Virus record (IMG/VR): IMGVR_UViG_3300042507_001756
Coordinates: 1-20,323 of that record
Length of the DNA: 20,323 bases
Reading direction: 5' to 3' (one strand)
DNA from: a virus
The position numbers and the translations under genes are program-made. Position 1 is the stretch's first letter. Every line of letters begins with the position of its first letter. Below are positions 1-6,330 of the stretch, piece after piece. The notes below the pieces were generated by a model. It was given only the letters and a program-made list of their open reading frames with translations, did not search any database and was not told the origin of the DNA.

Positions 1-422
1 GCCGCCTACTCGCGGCCTCTTGGAAGCCCCAGCTTGTAATCATTGACTACCTCGGGCTAATCAGGGGCACCGATGGGTCTGCCTACGAACGCATGGGGCA
101 ACTAAGCAAGGCCATGATACCGCTACGCAAAACCCTTGGCTGCGTCCTCATGGTGGCGGCTCAACTCAACCGCTCCAACGAACGGGAAGATCGTGCGCCA
201 ACTAGGAGCGACTTCCGTGACGCTGGCTCCATTGAGGAAGACGCGCACAGAGTCATTGCACTCCACCGGCCAAGCAAGAGCCACACTGGAAACGTCCAAG
301 AACTAGGGCAATCGACCTACGATTACGAGCTATTGCAACTGAAGCTCAGGGATGGACCGCTGGCATACAGCCGCATCAAATACTTCGCTCCCCACACTTG
401 GTTTTATGAAGAAACAAATTGA
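1..422 (+). CDS. DnaB-like replicative helicase, C-terminal part (5' truncated by window edge)
   Basis: The reading frame is open from the left edge (codons start at base 3) and stops at 420-422, so the true start lies outside the window. DnaB-family helicases are hexameric RecA-fold ATPases that unwind DNA at the fork. Visible signatures are the Walker B strand LVIIDYLGLI (bases 33-62), the later QLNRSNERE segment, and the DFRDAGSIEEDAHRVIAL block. These match the DnaB order of Walker B, the Q-L-N-R motif and the (S)DLR.SGSIEQDAD motif. Walker A would lie upstream. The chain ends shortly after the RecA core, as usual for phage DnaB proteins. It opens a compact replication/recombination cluster with the OB-fold and RecB-like genes downstream. 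A RadA/KaiC-type ATPase is less likely because the QLNR and GSIEEDA motifs are DnaB-specific. Confidence 0.9.
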   Translation, partial: RLLAASWKPQLVIIDYLGLIRGTDGSAYERMGQLSKAMIPLRKTLGCVLMVAAQLNRSNEREDRAPTRSDFRDAGSIEEDAHRVIALHRPSKSHTGNVQELGQSTYDYELLQLKLRDGPLAYSRIKYFAPHTWFYEETN

Positions 423-582
423 TCTTTTCGGCAACGAAATTAGCATAGAAAAGGCTACCGAGAAGCCAGTTGCAAAAGTTGAAGAAAAAAAGCCAGAAAT
501 AGTTCGACACGAATCAATCAATAGACCTTTCTCGGTGCTCAGGGTAGATAAAAATACAACGTGGATATTCCACGACAAATAA
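406..582 (+). CDS. Small hypothetical protein (58 aa), overlaps helicase end
   Basis: The frame could start at 352, but the ATG at 406 is preferred because it overlaps the helicase stop by only 17 bases and begins with MKKQIDLFGNE, a plausible N-terminus. The protein is charged, with a Lys/Glu-rich middle (KATEKPVAKVEEKKPE), and ends in an aromatic patch (TTWIFHDK). The family is not recognised. The MKKQIDLFGNE opening resembles short peptides of clamp-binding type (Q..L.LF), but this is only a resemblance. It ends in AAA TAA, and those bases also form the A-rich leader of the next gene. Confidence 0.6.
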   Translation: MKKQIDLFGNEISIEKATEKPVAKVEEKKPEIVRHESINRPFSVLRVDKNTTWIFHDK

Positions 583-586
583 ACAA

Positions 587-859
587 ATGAGCATAAACAT
601 AGACAACACAAGAATGCTAGGAATCGGCGAGACCGTGTTACCCACGGACTTCTGCTTTATTGACGGCGACTTCATGATCGTTGATCCCCCTGAAGTGGGA
701 CACATCGTTGACGGTGACGATTTCTACGAATATCGTCGCAACCTTCAAGGTTGCCCCTACGAAGCAATGTGCGCCGAACTCGGCCTAATCACCCAGCAAC
801 AGAAGAACTCTTTTCGTAGAATCTGCGAAGAACTCAAGAACCTAAAAAACAATGAATAA
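587..859 (+). CDS. Hypothetical acidic protein (90 aa)
   Basis: It starts at ATG 587, just after the stop of the previous gene, with the leader AAATAAACAA and no Shine-Dalgarno motif. It overlaps the next start by 8 bases (852-859), which suggests translational coupling. The protein is acidic in the middle (IVDGDDFYEY) and ends in a probable helix with basic and acidic residues (QQQKNSFRRICEELKNLKN). No domain is recognised. Its position between helicase and OB-fold genes suggests a role in replication, but only by context. Confidence 0.7.
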   Translation: MSINIDNTRMLGIGETVLPTDFCFIDGDFMIVDPPEVGHIVDGDDFYEYRRNLQGCPYEAMCAELGLITQQQKNSFRRICEELKNLKNNE

Positions 860-1406
860 GACACTCCAAGAACTAGCGAACACGGCACCGGGAACTTTCT
901 TTTCCGGCACCTTCCAAGCAAATGTGAGCGGCTGTAAGGCCGTAAGCACGAAAACCGGCAAGACTTTCTACAAAGCCAACCTGTCAGGGGATGGCGTAGA
1001 AGTCTCCGCCACTTCGTTTAGCCGCGATCTCAGCCCACTTGAAGGCAAGCTGGTGAAGTTTGGCGGAATGGGCATCAAGCGCGGCGACGACTATCAGGGG
1101 AAGGGTCAAGTGGTTTTGGGCGATAAGTCCATCATCAGTCCAGTAGGCGAGGCGACCCAATCCGCGCCCGCCCCAACCGTTACGGGAATGCCCACACCAT
1201 ACACCCAAAGCAGCCGCATTGAGGGCGTAACGGTAGGCATGGCCATTAACAAAGCCGTGGACATCAACATTTCGAGCGGTGTGCATATTGACGATAACTT
1301 AGTTTGGAAAACCGCCTCCATGCTCATCCGCGTAGCTCAGAAGCTCCAAGCTGGCAACCTCGCCCCAGAACCCAGCGACGAACCCTCCGAAGAAGAGCCT
1401 TACTAA
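852..1406 (+). CDS. OB-fold protein, putative single-stranded DNA-binding protein
   Basis: 184 aa. Residues about 15-95 read as an OB-fold nucleic-acid-binding domain: a GTFFSGTFQANVSGCK strand pair, then TKTGKTFYKANLSGDGVEVSA, then a GKLVKFGGMGIKRGDDYQGKGQVVL segment. A proline/alanine-rich linker (about 98-118) joins it to a C-terminal helical region. The chain ends in an acidic tail with a terminal aromatic, PSDEPSEEEPY. Bacterial SSB and T7 gp2.5 also end in acidic tails with a terminal aromatic that recruit partner proteins, which supports an SSB-like role next to the helicase and nuclease. The family call is from pattern only. An OB-fold protein of other function cannot be excluded. Confidence 0.6.
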   Translation: MNKTLQELANTAPGTFFSGTFQANVSGCKAVSTKTGKTFYKANLSGDGVEVSATSFSRDLSPLEGKLVKFGGMGIKRGDDYQGKGQVVLGDKSIISPVGEATQSAPAPTVTGMPTPYTQSSRIEGVTVGMAINKAVDINISSGVHIDDNLVWKTASMLIRVAQKLQAGNLAPEPSDEPSEEEPY

Positions 1407-1446
1407 TTTGTCGCCGGTATCGACGTAAACCAGAACCCTCCGAGCC

Positions 1447-1476
1447 CGACCGTGGGCGTGCGAAAATACGCGGTCG
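1447..1476 (+). promoter_or_regulatory. Stem-loop in the 82-base gap before the 58-aa gene
   Basis: This is the only sizeable gap in the first 6 kb (1407-1488). CGACC (1447-1451) pairs with GGTCG (1472-1476), and GCGT (1456-1459) pairs with ACGC (1468-1471), leaving a four-base bulge on one side and an eight-base loop. The A/T-rich leader AATTAAATAAAC and the ATG at 1489 follow directly. There is no T-run, so a rho-independent terminator is unlikely. It could shape translation of the next gene, or occur by chance. Confidence 0.3.
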
Positions 1477-1488
1477 AATTAAATAAAC

Positions 1489-1665
1489 ATGAACAAAACC
1501 GACTATCTGATAACCCACAGCTTAGGCAGACTCTTAGGAGCCTGCGAGTTTGCGGGACTTTACGGCAAAGAAATGGGGGTGGACCTACTCCACGAACAGT
1601 TGCAAAAACTTGCGGCTCTCAGTAAAGAAATATCGAAAGACCTAGAAAAAAACAAACAACCATGA
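1489..1665 (+). CDS. Small hypothetical protein (58 aa)
   Basis: ATG at 1489 follows the leader AAATAAAC, the same type used by other genes here. The frame ends at TGA 1663-1665, overlapping the next ATG (1662) as ATGA. The product begins MNKTDYLITHSLGRLLGAC, continues with a helical stretch (HEQLQKLAALSKEISKDLEK) and is mostly alpha-helical by composition. No family is recognised. The exact coupling overlap and the shared leader are the evidence that it is real despite its length. Confidence 0.65.
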   Translation: MNKTDYLITHSLGRLLGACEFAGLYGKEMGVDLLHEQLQKLAALSKEISKDLEKNKQP

Positions 1666-1898
1666 AAACTACTAACGACGGAGGACCGGCGTTTCCGCTA
1701 ATGGGAGAAAGCAACCACCCAGATGGAGGTCGCTATCTTTTTAACCAAGGCATGACGCTGCGCGACTACTTCGCGGCGGCGGCACTCAAAGGACAAGCGC
1801 ATAGGTTAGCAAGCCCTTACGAACACCGAGACGTCCTCGCTGTTGATTGTTACGCAATCGCCGACGCAATGCTCGCAGAACGGGAGGGCAAACTATGA
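1662..1898 (+). CDS. Conserved small phage protein, DGGPAFP / GMTLRDYFA type
   Basis: 78 aa. It carries the pattern of a widespread small phage/prophage protein of unknown function: an N-terminal DGGPAFP (residues 6-12), a central GMTLRDYFAAAAL, and a C-terminal YAIADAMLAEREG. This order is typical of the family, which is common in early regions of siphoviruses and podoviruses. Start and stop both overlap neighbours as ATGA (1662-1665 and 1895-1898), so it is translationally coupled on both sides. No catalytic motif is visible. Confidence 0.85.
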   Translation: MKTTNDGGPAFPLMGESNHPDGGRYLFNQGMTLRDYFAAAALKGQAHRLASPYEHRDVLAVDCYAIADAMLAEREGKL

Positions 1899-2713
1899 GC
1901 ACAGAATCTGGACACTGGTATACACTCGACGGTAAGCCCTGCCACACGCAGGCCACAAAGAAAGGGGCCAAGAACCCCACCCGTCCCACTAACCTGAAGG
2001 ACGCGAGGGAGCAGAAGCTCCTTCCCTCCGTAACGGCTTACACGAAGATGCTGGCAAGCCCCGGCTTGGAACGCTGGAAGATGAGCAAGGTAGCCGAAAC
2101 CTGCTTCCAGATGCCCCCACACCCCGGCGAGGAGATGGGGGAGTATGTCAGGAATATGCTGGAGAAGTCCAAGCAGGATGGGATGGGAGCAGCCGACCTA
2201 GGCACCACCATTCACGCGGCCATTGAGGGCAAACTAAAGGGCAAAGACTACTTCGACCACGAGGTAGCTCTGAATGAGGAGCGTAGCTGTATGCTGTCAG
2301 AGCTAGTAGAACCAGCCTTTGCCAAGCTGGAAAGCCTGAGCATTAAAGTAGTCAAGGCGGAGACGGTGCTTGTGAACGCTACGCAAGGCTACGCAGGGAC
2401 TACGGACGTAGTGTTTGAATCGCCCTACGGCAAAGGCATCCTCGACTGGAAGAGTAAGCGGACGAAGCCAGAAGAACCCATCTTCCCCGGCGAAACTCAC
2501 CCCATGCAACTTGCGGCCTACTACATCGCCCACTACCAAGACTTGTTCTTCACGGACGCTCTCTGTATGAACATCTACATCTCTACGACCGAACCGGGAC
2601 GAGTTGACGTAGTGAAGTATGACGGGGCGCAACTCATGGAGTCTTACAAAGACTTTTTGTGCCTTACACGACTATGGCGGCGACAGAACAACTACGACCC
2701 GCGAGTAGCGTAA
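1895..2713 (+). CDS. PD-(D/E)XK nuclease, RecB/Cas4-like exonuclease family
   Basis: 272 aa from the ATG at 1895, chosen because it overlaps the previous TGA as ATGA; the frame extends upstream to 1847 but would then run 52 bases into the previous gene. The motif order matches RecB-type exonucleases: LGTTIH (His107), Glu156, GTTD (Asp171), LDWKSK (Asp184, Lys186) and QLAAYY (Gln205, Tyr209). Such enzymes cut DNA ends with two metal ions and act in phage recombination, replication or host DNA degradation. The neighbouring OB-fold protein could be its ssDNA partner; that is inference. The overlap of its 3' end with the next gene (from 2674) is large but plausible. Confidence 0.85.
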   Translation: MSTESGHWYTLDGKPCHTQATKKGAKNPTRPTNLKDAREQKLLPSVTAYTKMLASPGLERWKMSKVAETCFQMPPHPGEEMGEYVRNMLEKSKQDGMGAADLGTTIHAAIEGKLKGKDYFDHEVALNEERSCMLSELVEPAFAKLESLSIKVVKAETVLVNATQGYAGTTDVVFESPYGKGILDWKSKRTKPEEPIFPGETHPMQLAAYYIAHYQDLFFTDALCMNIYISTTEPGRVDVVKYDGAQLMESYKDFLCLTRLWRRQNNYDPRVA

Positions 2714-2991
2714 ACTTCTTCTTGCCGAAGAAGAAGAAGAGCAAGGGGCTTAAACGAGTAAGCTCCAAGCAATCGGCAAGGAACAAGGAATACACCAAAC
2801 TGAGGCGCATTTTCCTGAAGGAGTCGCCCTTCTGCGCCATATGCAACCAACCAGCCACGGACATCCACCACAAGGAAGGCCGAGGCTCTAAGACCAACGA
2901 AACAACGACATGGCTGCAAACCTGTCGTTCCTGCCACACTAACATACACAACCACCCTAGCTGGGCTAGGGAACAAGGCTACCTATTATGA
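2674..2991 (+). CDS. HNH-type protein with zinc-binding Cys pairs (105 aa)
   Basis: The ATG at 2674 is preferred over a GTG at 2659; either way the gene overlaps the nuclease by 40 bases or more, and there is no later Met. The N-terminus is Lys-rich (LPKKKKSKGLKR). The core is an HNH finger: Cys54-x2-Cys57, then ATDIHHKEGRG (Asp63, His65, His66), Cys84-x2-Cys87-His88, and Asn90/His92, ending WAREQGYLL. This is the layout of phage HNH endonucleases that bind one structural zinc and cut with one metal ion. Its place in the replication cluster, rather than beside a terminase, argues against a packaging role. The stop overlaps the next ATG as ATGA. Confidence 0.85.
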   Translation: MAATEQLRPASSVNFFLPKKKKSKGLKRVSSKQSARNKEYTKLRRIFLKESPFCAICNQPATDIHHKEGRGSKTNETTTWLQTCRSCHTNIHNHPSWAREQGYLL

Positions 2992-3167
2992 AACCAAAAA
3001 TTGACCAACTCATCAACCACATGCTCGGGGACTGCATCCATTCGGAGAACCCCACCGATCTTTACAACGCCCTAGTAAGGCTGGAGAAAGGCTCTATCGC
3101 TCTCCTCAACATTGCCCGCATTCACGAACTGGAACACTACATTCCAGACACCGGCCATGAAGTGTGA
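2988..3167 (+). CDS. Small hypothetical protein (59 aa)
   Basis: It starts at ATG 2988 overlapping the HNH stop (ATGA) and ends at TGA 3165-3167, overlapping the next gene by 11 bases. The product begins MKPKIDQLINHMLGDC and has a central helix (LYNALVRLEKGSIALLNIAR). It is probably all-alpha. No family is recognised. The overlap at both ends supports it as a real gene. Confidence 0.6.
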   Translation: MKPKIDQLINHMLGDCIHSENPTDLYNALVRLEKGSIALLNIARIHELEHYIPDTGHEV

Positions 3168-3414
3168 GCTGATTGGACGCTCGCAAATCGAATGCGAATC
3201 CGCCGACCGGGACGTAAAATACACCATTGACCTAGACGAGAATTGTCCGAACGGAGCTTGTAATTGCGCCGACTTCATGACTCGCTGTCAGAAGGAATGG
3301 GACAAAACAAAGAAAGTGGTGGAATACGGCAACCCTCAACGAACCCGATGCAAACACATAAACGCAGCAGTAATGTTCTTAGGTAACACAGTGATAGCTA
3401 GTTTTAACAAATAA
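3157..3414 (+). CDS. SWIM-type zinc-finger protein (85 aa)
   Basis: The frame opens at 3112, but the ATG at 3157 gives a natural start (MKCELIGRSQIECES) with an 11-base overlap. The C-terminal half has Cys35-x-Cys37 followed by Cys65-x-His67 in RTRCKHI, i.e. CxC-x27-CxH. This is the SWIM zinc-finger signature (CxCxnCxH), found in proteins that bind DNA or protein partners, among them bacterial helicase-associated and transposase-related proteins. Extra cysteines (Cys30, Cys44) sit nearby. As a stand-alone 85-aa protein it is probably an adaptor. It ends AAA TAA, providing the leader for the next gene. Confidence 0.65.
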   Translation: MKCELIGRSQIECESADRDVKYTIDLDENCPNGACNCADFMTRCQKEWDKTKKVVEYGNPQRTRCKHINAAVMFLGNTVIASFNK

Positions 3415-3418
3415 AACC

Positions 3419-4468
3419 ATGAAGCCACCCGACCAACCCACCCCGCGAACCAACGCTGCGTGGGCGAAAACCTTTGAATCCGAGTTGAATCAATTTTGGA
3501 GCGGCAACGCTGCAAACCAAATGCGCGACGAGTGCGAAAAGCTCGAACGCGAACTCACCGAAACCGAACGCCTGCGCTTTGGTGCCGATGCGGACCGCCG
3601 ACGGTTGCGTTGCGAACTCGCCGCCGCGAAAGCGGAATCCTCGCACTACATGGCAGTTGCTCAAAAGGCCACGGACGAACTGATCTTCTTTCGAGCTGAC
3701 AACCTAAAGGCGCACCAGATGACGTGCGCGGCTGCACTTGAACGCGACAGCCTCCGCGCCGAGGTGGAGCGGTTGACGCCCTACGTTTCAAAAGCAATAC
3801 TGACCCACGGTGGCACGATGCTTTGCTCGCCGCAAGTCGGGGTTGCCTTCAACGAACAGCAAGCCCGCGCCGAGAAAGCTGAGGCCGAGCTTGCCGAAGC
3901 GAAAGTAGAACGCGAGACGATAGCACAATCTAGCTTACGGTCACTTGAATCCTACATCGACAAACTTAAACAGTTTGCCGAACGCGCCGAACGCGCCGAG
4001 GCTGAAATTGCCGAATGGTCCGTGCTCAACCTCTGGGGCGGCACGCCCGAGATCGTTCACGAGTTCATCAAGGGACAGCAGGCGCGGATTCACCGCTGCC
4101 AAGACCTTGAGGCCGACAACGCCAAGTGGCAAAAGCTACTCCTCATGTCCCGCGACGACCGCGAGATTGACTTGATTAGCGAAATTGAGGAGCAAGCCCG
4201 TCTGCTTGGTATGTCTGGGGAACGAGAAGCCGACCTATTGGGAAAACTTGGACGCCTTGAAAGCGAACTCGCGGCCATTAAAAATGGGCATGGAGAGCTT
4301 GGGAGGTATGAACAGCTAAGGCTAAAAAACGCGGAGCTTCAGAGGGATAAAGCGCGGCTGGATTGGTTGGCCGTTTCCGACACATGGTTTGATTATCCGG
4401 CCACCGAATCATTCAACCCAGAAACATTCCGTGACGCCATCGACGCGGCCATGAAAGGCACGCCATGA
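3419..4468 (+). CDS. Coiled-coil phage protein (349 aa), unknown function
   Basis: It starts at ATG 3419, four bases after the previous stop, with the leader AAATAAAACC. The protein is dominated by heptad-like, Glu/Arg/Ala-rich helices at about residues 36-70, 150-200 and 265-320, with a non-coiled Trp-containing segment between them (about 198-220, SVLNLWGGTPEIVHEF). The C-terminus, KARLDWLAV...FRDAIDAAMKG, is a tail seen in many phage coiled-coil proteins of the replication region. Its DNA is more GC-rich and Arg-rich than neighbouring genes, so it may be a later addition. Function is unknown. No ATPase motif is visible, which argues against an SbcC-like role. Confidence 0.75.
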   Translation: MKPPDQPTPRTNAAWAKTFESELNQFWSGNAANQMRDECEKLERELTETERLRFGADADRRRLRCELAAAKAESSHYMAVAQKATDELIFFRADNLKAHQMTCAAALERDSLRAEVERLTPYVSKAILTHGGTMLCSPQVGVAFNEQQARAEKAEAELAEAKVERETIAQSSLRSLESYIDKLKQFAERAERAEAEIAEWSVLNLWGGTPEIVHEFIKGQQARIHRCQDLEADNAKWQKLLLMSRDDREIDLISEIEEQARLLGMSGEREADLLGKLGRLESELAAIKNGHGELGRYEQLRLKNAELQRDKARLDWLAVSDTWFDYPATESFNPETFRDAIDAAMKGTP

Positions 4469-4692
4469 AATCAACCGAAGAAACCATTCTTGTCTTTGCT
4501 TTTCGCTACGCATTGGGAAGGAGGAGCACAGCACCGGGGATTGTAGCTAACCATCTCATCAAGCAGTGGGCCAAACTTGCCCCGCATAGTAAGGCTCAAG
4601 TAAAGGAAGAAATCAACACAGCAATAAGCCGGGGCTACGCAGGCCAACCGTGCGACGTTGAGACGTGGAGAAAGGTTTTAGACCAACCATGA
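4465..4692 (+). CDS. Small conserved phage protein, FRYALGRRS type (75 aa)
   Basis: It starts inside the previous stop (ATGA, 4465-4468). It carries the pattern ILVFAFRYALGRRSTAP near the N-terminus and EINTAISRGYAGQPCDVETWRKVL near the C-terminus. This combination matches a common small phage protein of unknown function, in which FRYALGR is the invariant part. It is probably a small alpha-helical protein. Its stop overlaps the next gene as ATGA. Confidence 0.75.
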   Translation: MKSTEETILVFAFRYALGRRSTAPGIVANHLIKQWAKLAPHSKAQVKEEINTAISRGYAGQPCDVETWRKVLDQP

Positions 4693-4874
4693 ACACACCC
4701 CGCACCTATGCCATCCTTAGTGCCAAAGCATCCCTGCTCTCCACTATGGGGTTTAGACTGAAGCTATGGCAAGATGGCGAACTCTGGAGATGGCAATGGA
4801 ACAACGGGCTGGCTGGATTTACTGACGCCCAGAGCAAAGAGATTGCCCTAATTTTCGCCTTAGAAAGCGTATGA
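4689..4874 (+). CDS. Small hypothetical protein (61 aa)
   Basis: The ATG at 4689 is chosen because it overlaps the previous TGA as ATGA (an upstream Met codon at 4665 would lie inside that gene). The product contains a Trp-rich patch (LKLWQDGELWRWQWNN), suggesting a small beta-sheet with aromatic surface. No family is recognised. The stop overlaps the next ATG (4871) as ATGA. Confidence 0.65.
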   Translation: MNTPRTYAILSAKASLLSTMGFRLKLWQDGELWRWQWNNGLAGFTDAQSKEIALIFALESV

Positions 4875-5014
4875 TTTTCCCCGTGCTATTGCAAGCCGAG
4901 TCTCAGGAGTATAGCTTCCCAATGGGTTGCGAAAGCCTGAACACAGCACATGGACGCTTAGGGTGCTGGAAATTTCCGGCCCTTCCATGCGGCGGGGTCT
5001 GTTTTAACCTATGA
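4871..5014 (+). CDS. Very small putative protein (47 aa)
   Basis: ATG at 4871 overlaps the previous stop as ATGA, and its own TGA (5012-5014) overlaps the HNH start at 5011, again as ATGA. The product starts MIFPVLLQAESQEYSFPMG and ends with closely spaced cysteines (WKFPALPCGGVCFNL). Without this gene the 61-aa gene and the HNH gene would be separated by 136 bases, long for this cluster. The double exact overlap is the main evidence. Composition alone would not identify it as coding, and no family is recognised. Confidence 0.45.
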   Translation: MIFPVLLQAESQEYSFPMGCESLNTAHGRLGCWKFPALPCGGVCFNL

Positions 5015-5370
5015 ATGAGAAAGCCTATTGCAATGGTCAATGGACTGCGGCTCGCAAGAAGAGCTTCATCACCTCTGCGTTGCGTAGGGCTTCGTCTCGT
5101 TGGGCTCCTAAGTTTACTTCCAAGAAAAACGCTAGGACTGCCAGAAACACATACACCTGTTCCCTGTGCTCAAAGAGTGTAGGGAATAAGGACATAAAGA
5201 TAGACCACATCCACCCCGTAGTTGACCCTGTTAAAGGCTGGGTGAGCTGGGATAGCTTCATTGAACGCTTGTTTGTGGAGAAGGAAGGCTACCAAGCCCT
5301 TTGTGTAGCCTGTCATTCGGTTAAGACCTCAGAGGAAAGACTTGTCCGCAAAGCTGCTAAACTCAAATAA
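5011..5370 (+). CDS. HNH endonuclease (119 aa)
   Basis: A complete HNH finger is visible: Cys50-x2-Cys53 (YTCSLC), the catalytic stretch IKIDHIHPVVDP (Asp65, His66, His68), a conserved GWVSWDSFIERLFV helix, and Cys98-x2-Cys101-His102 followed by SVKTSEE (Lys105). The N-terminal 45 residues are Lys/Arg-rich (ALRRASSRWAPKF), as in many phage HNH nucleases that nick or cut DNA. It differs in its core from the HNH at 2674, so the two are not recent duplicates. It may act in recombination or as a free-standing homing nuclease. It ends AAA TAA just before the next start. Confidence 0.9.
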   Translation: MNEKAYCNGQWTAARKKSFITSALRRASSRWAPKFTSKKNARTARNTYTCSLCSKSVGNKDIKIDHIHPVVDPVKGWVSWDSFIERLFVEKEGYQALCVACHSVKTSEERLVRKAAKLK

Positions 5371-5371
5371 C

Positions 5372-6103
5372 ATGAAGAAATTCGTCATAGTCGCAGACAT
5401 TCACGGCAACCATGCAGACCCTCAAGCCTGTGCCGCCGCCCTAGCCTTCACCAAAGACTTCAACCCCGAGATACGCATCATTGCAGGCGACCTATGGGAT
5501 TTCTCAGCCATCCGTCAGGGAGCGTCAGAAGAAGATCGGTCTGTAAGCATGAGGGACGACTTTGACGTAGGGGCAAAATTTGCCGACTCCTTCTTCAAGG
5601 GAGGCAAGGAAAACACCCTAATGCTAGGCAACCACGACGTGAGAGCATGGGACTTGGCTGAGTCCACAGATGCCGTTAAAGCCGATTTGGGGCAAAGAAT
5701 GGTTAAGGACATACAAATGGTGGCAAAGAGGAACAAAGCCTCCCTAATCCCCTACGATAGCCGCCTAGGGGTTGTTTCTATTGGCCATTTGAACGTAGTT
5801 CACGGCTTCCATACGGGAATGTCAGCTTGCGCCTCCCACTCCCGCATCTATGGGAACGTAGTTTTCGGCCACTGCCACAGCATAGAGTCCTATCAAACCC
5901 CCGGTTTAAAGCCACAGGAAGCACGCTGCATAGGCTGTTTGTGCGACCTCAACCCCGGCTACGCCAACAGGAAGACCGGCAAACTCCGCTGGAGTCACGG
6001 CTGGGTGTATGGCTGGGTAGAAGACGACGGAAGCTATTCCATCTTTCAAGTGCGCGGCATCAACGGCAAATTTCGCGCTCCCACAAACATAAAAACCTAC
6101 TAA
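5372..6103 (+). CDS. Calcineurin-like metallophosphoesterase (243 aa)
   Basis: The ATG at 5372 follows AAATAAC, and the frame's upstream Met at 5342 lies inside the HNH gene, so it is rejected. All five motifs of the two-metal phosphoesterase fold are present: VADIHGN (Asp9, His11), GDLWD (Asp40), GNHD (Asn87, His88), VVHGF (His144) and GHCH (His167, His169). The family hydrolyses phosphomonoesters or phosphodiesters, and phage members include phosphatases and nucleases such as SbcD. This protein is short and lacks an SbcD-type C-terminal domain, so a small phosphatase or nuclease is more likely. A cysteine cluster (ARCIGCLCDL, about 189-198) follows the motifs. The substrate cannot be told. 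Confidence 0.9.
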   Translation: MKKFVIVADIHGNHADPQACAAALAFTKDFNPEIRIIAGDLWDFSAIRQGASEEDRSVSMRDDFDVGAKFADSFFKGGKENTLMLGNHDVRAWDLAESTDAVKADLGQRMVKDIQMVAKRNKASLIPYDSRLGVVSIGHLNVVHGFHTGMSACASHSRIYGNVVFGHCHSIESYQTPGLKPQEARCIGCLCDLNPGYANRKTGKLRWSHGWVYGWVEDDGSYSIFQVRGINGKFRAPTNIKTY

Positions 6104-6330
6104 TGAAAACCAACCCTTGGAGTGAGATGGACAAACTAATGGCGGAGGACACTGTTTCCCGTAAAGACGGGTGGTGGTCCATGCAAGACTTCATGGACAA
6201 CTACAAATGCCCTAGAACCACAGCCCGCTCACGAATTGAGTCTTGGCTTGCCCTAGGTGCGCTTGAGAAGAAAGCTGGGGTTGTCGCTGACGGAAAACGC
6301 GGCACCTATTACCGCTACGCCAAAAAATAA
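6103..6330 (+). CDS. Winged-helix/HTH-like small protein (75 aa)
   Basis: The start at 6103 shares its A with the previous TAA (TAATG); the frame upstream is a shadow of the phosphoesterase. The layout suits a winged helix-turn-helix: GWWSMQDFMDNY, then CPRTTARSRIESWLALGALEK (likely recognition helix and following helix), and a wing ending GKRGTYYRYAKK. Similar small proteins occur as phage transcription regulators. Function is inferred from fold-like pattern only. Its coupling to the phosphoesterase and the following gene puts it within the early operon. Confidence 0.6.
   Translation: MKTNPWSEMDKLMAEDTVSRKDGWWSMQDFMDNYKCPRTTARSRIESWLALGALEKKAGVVADGKRGTYYRYAKK

Noticed and set aside
1407-1488. 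Possible coding remnant after the OB-fold gene
   Set aside because: The frame directly after the stop stays open for about 60 codons but has no start codon, and overlaps the supported 58-aa gene; kept as a gap with a stem-loop.
5827-6102. Upstream extension of the winged-helix gene
   Set aside because: Arg/Pro/Leu-rich frame antiphase to the metallophosphoesterase; TAATG at 6103 is the natural start.
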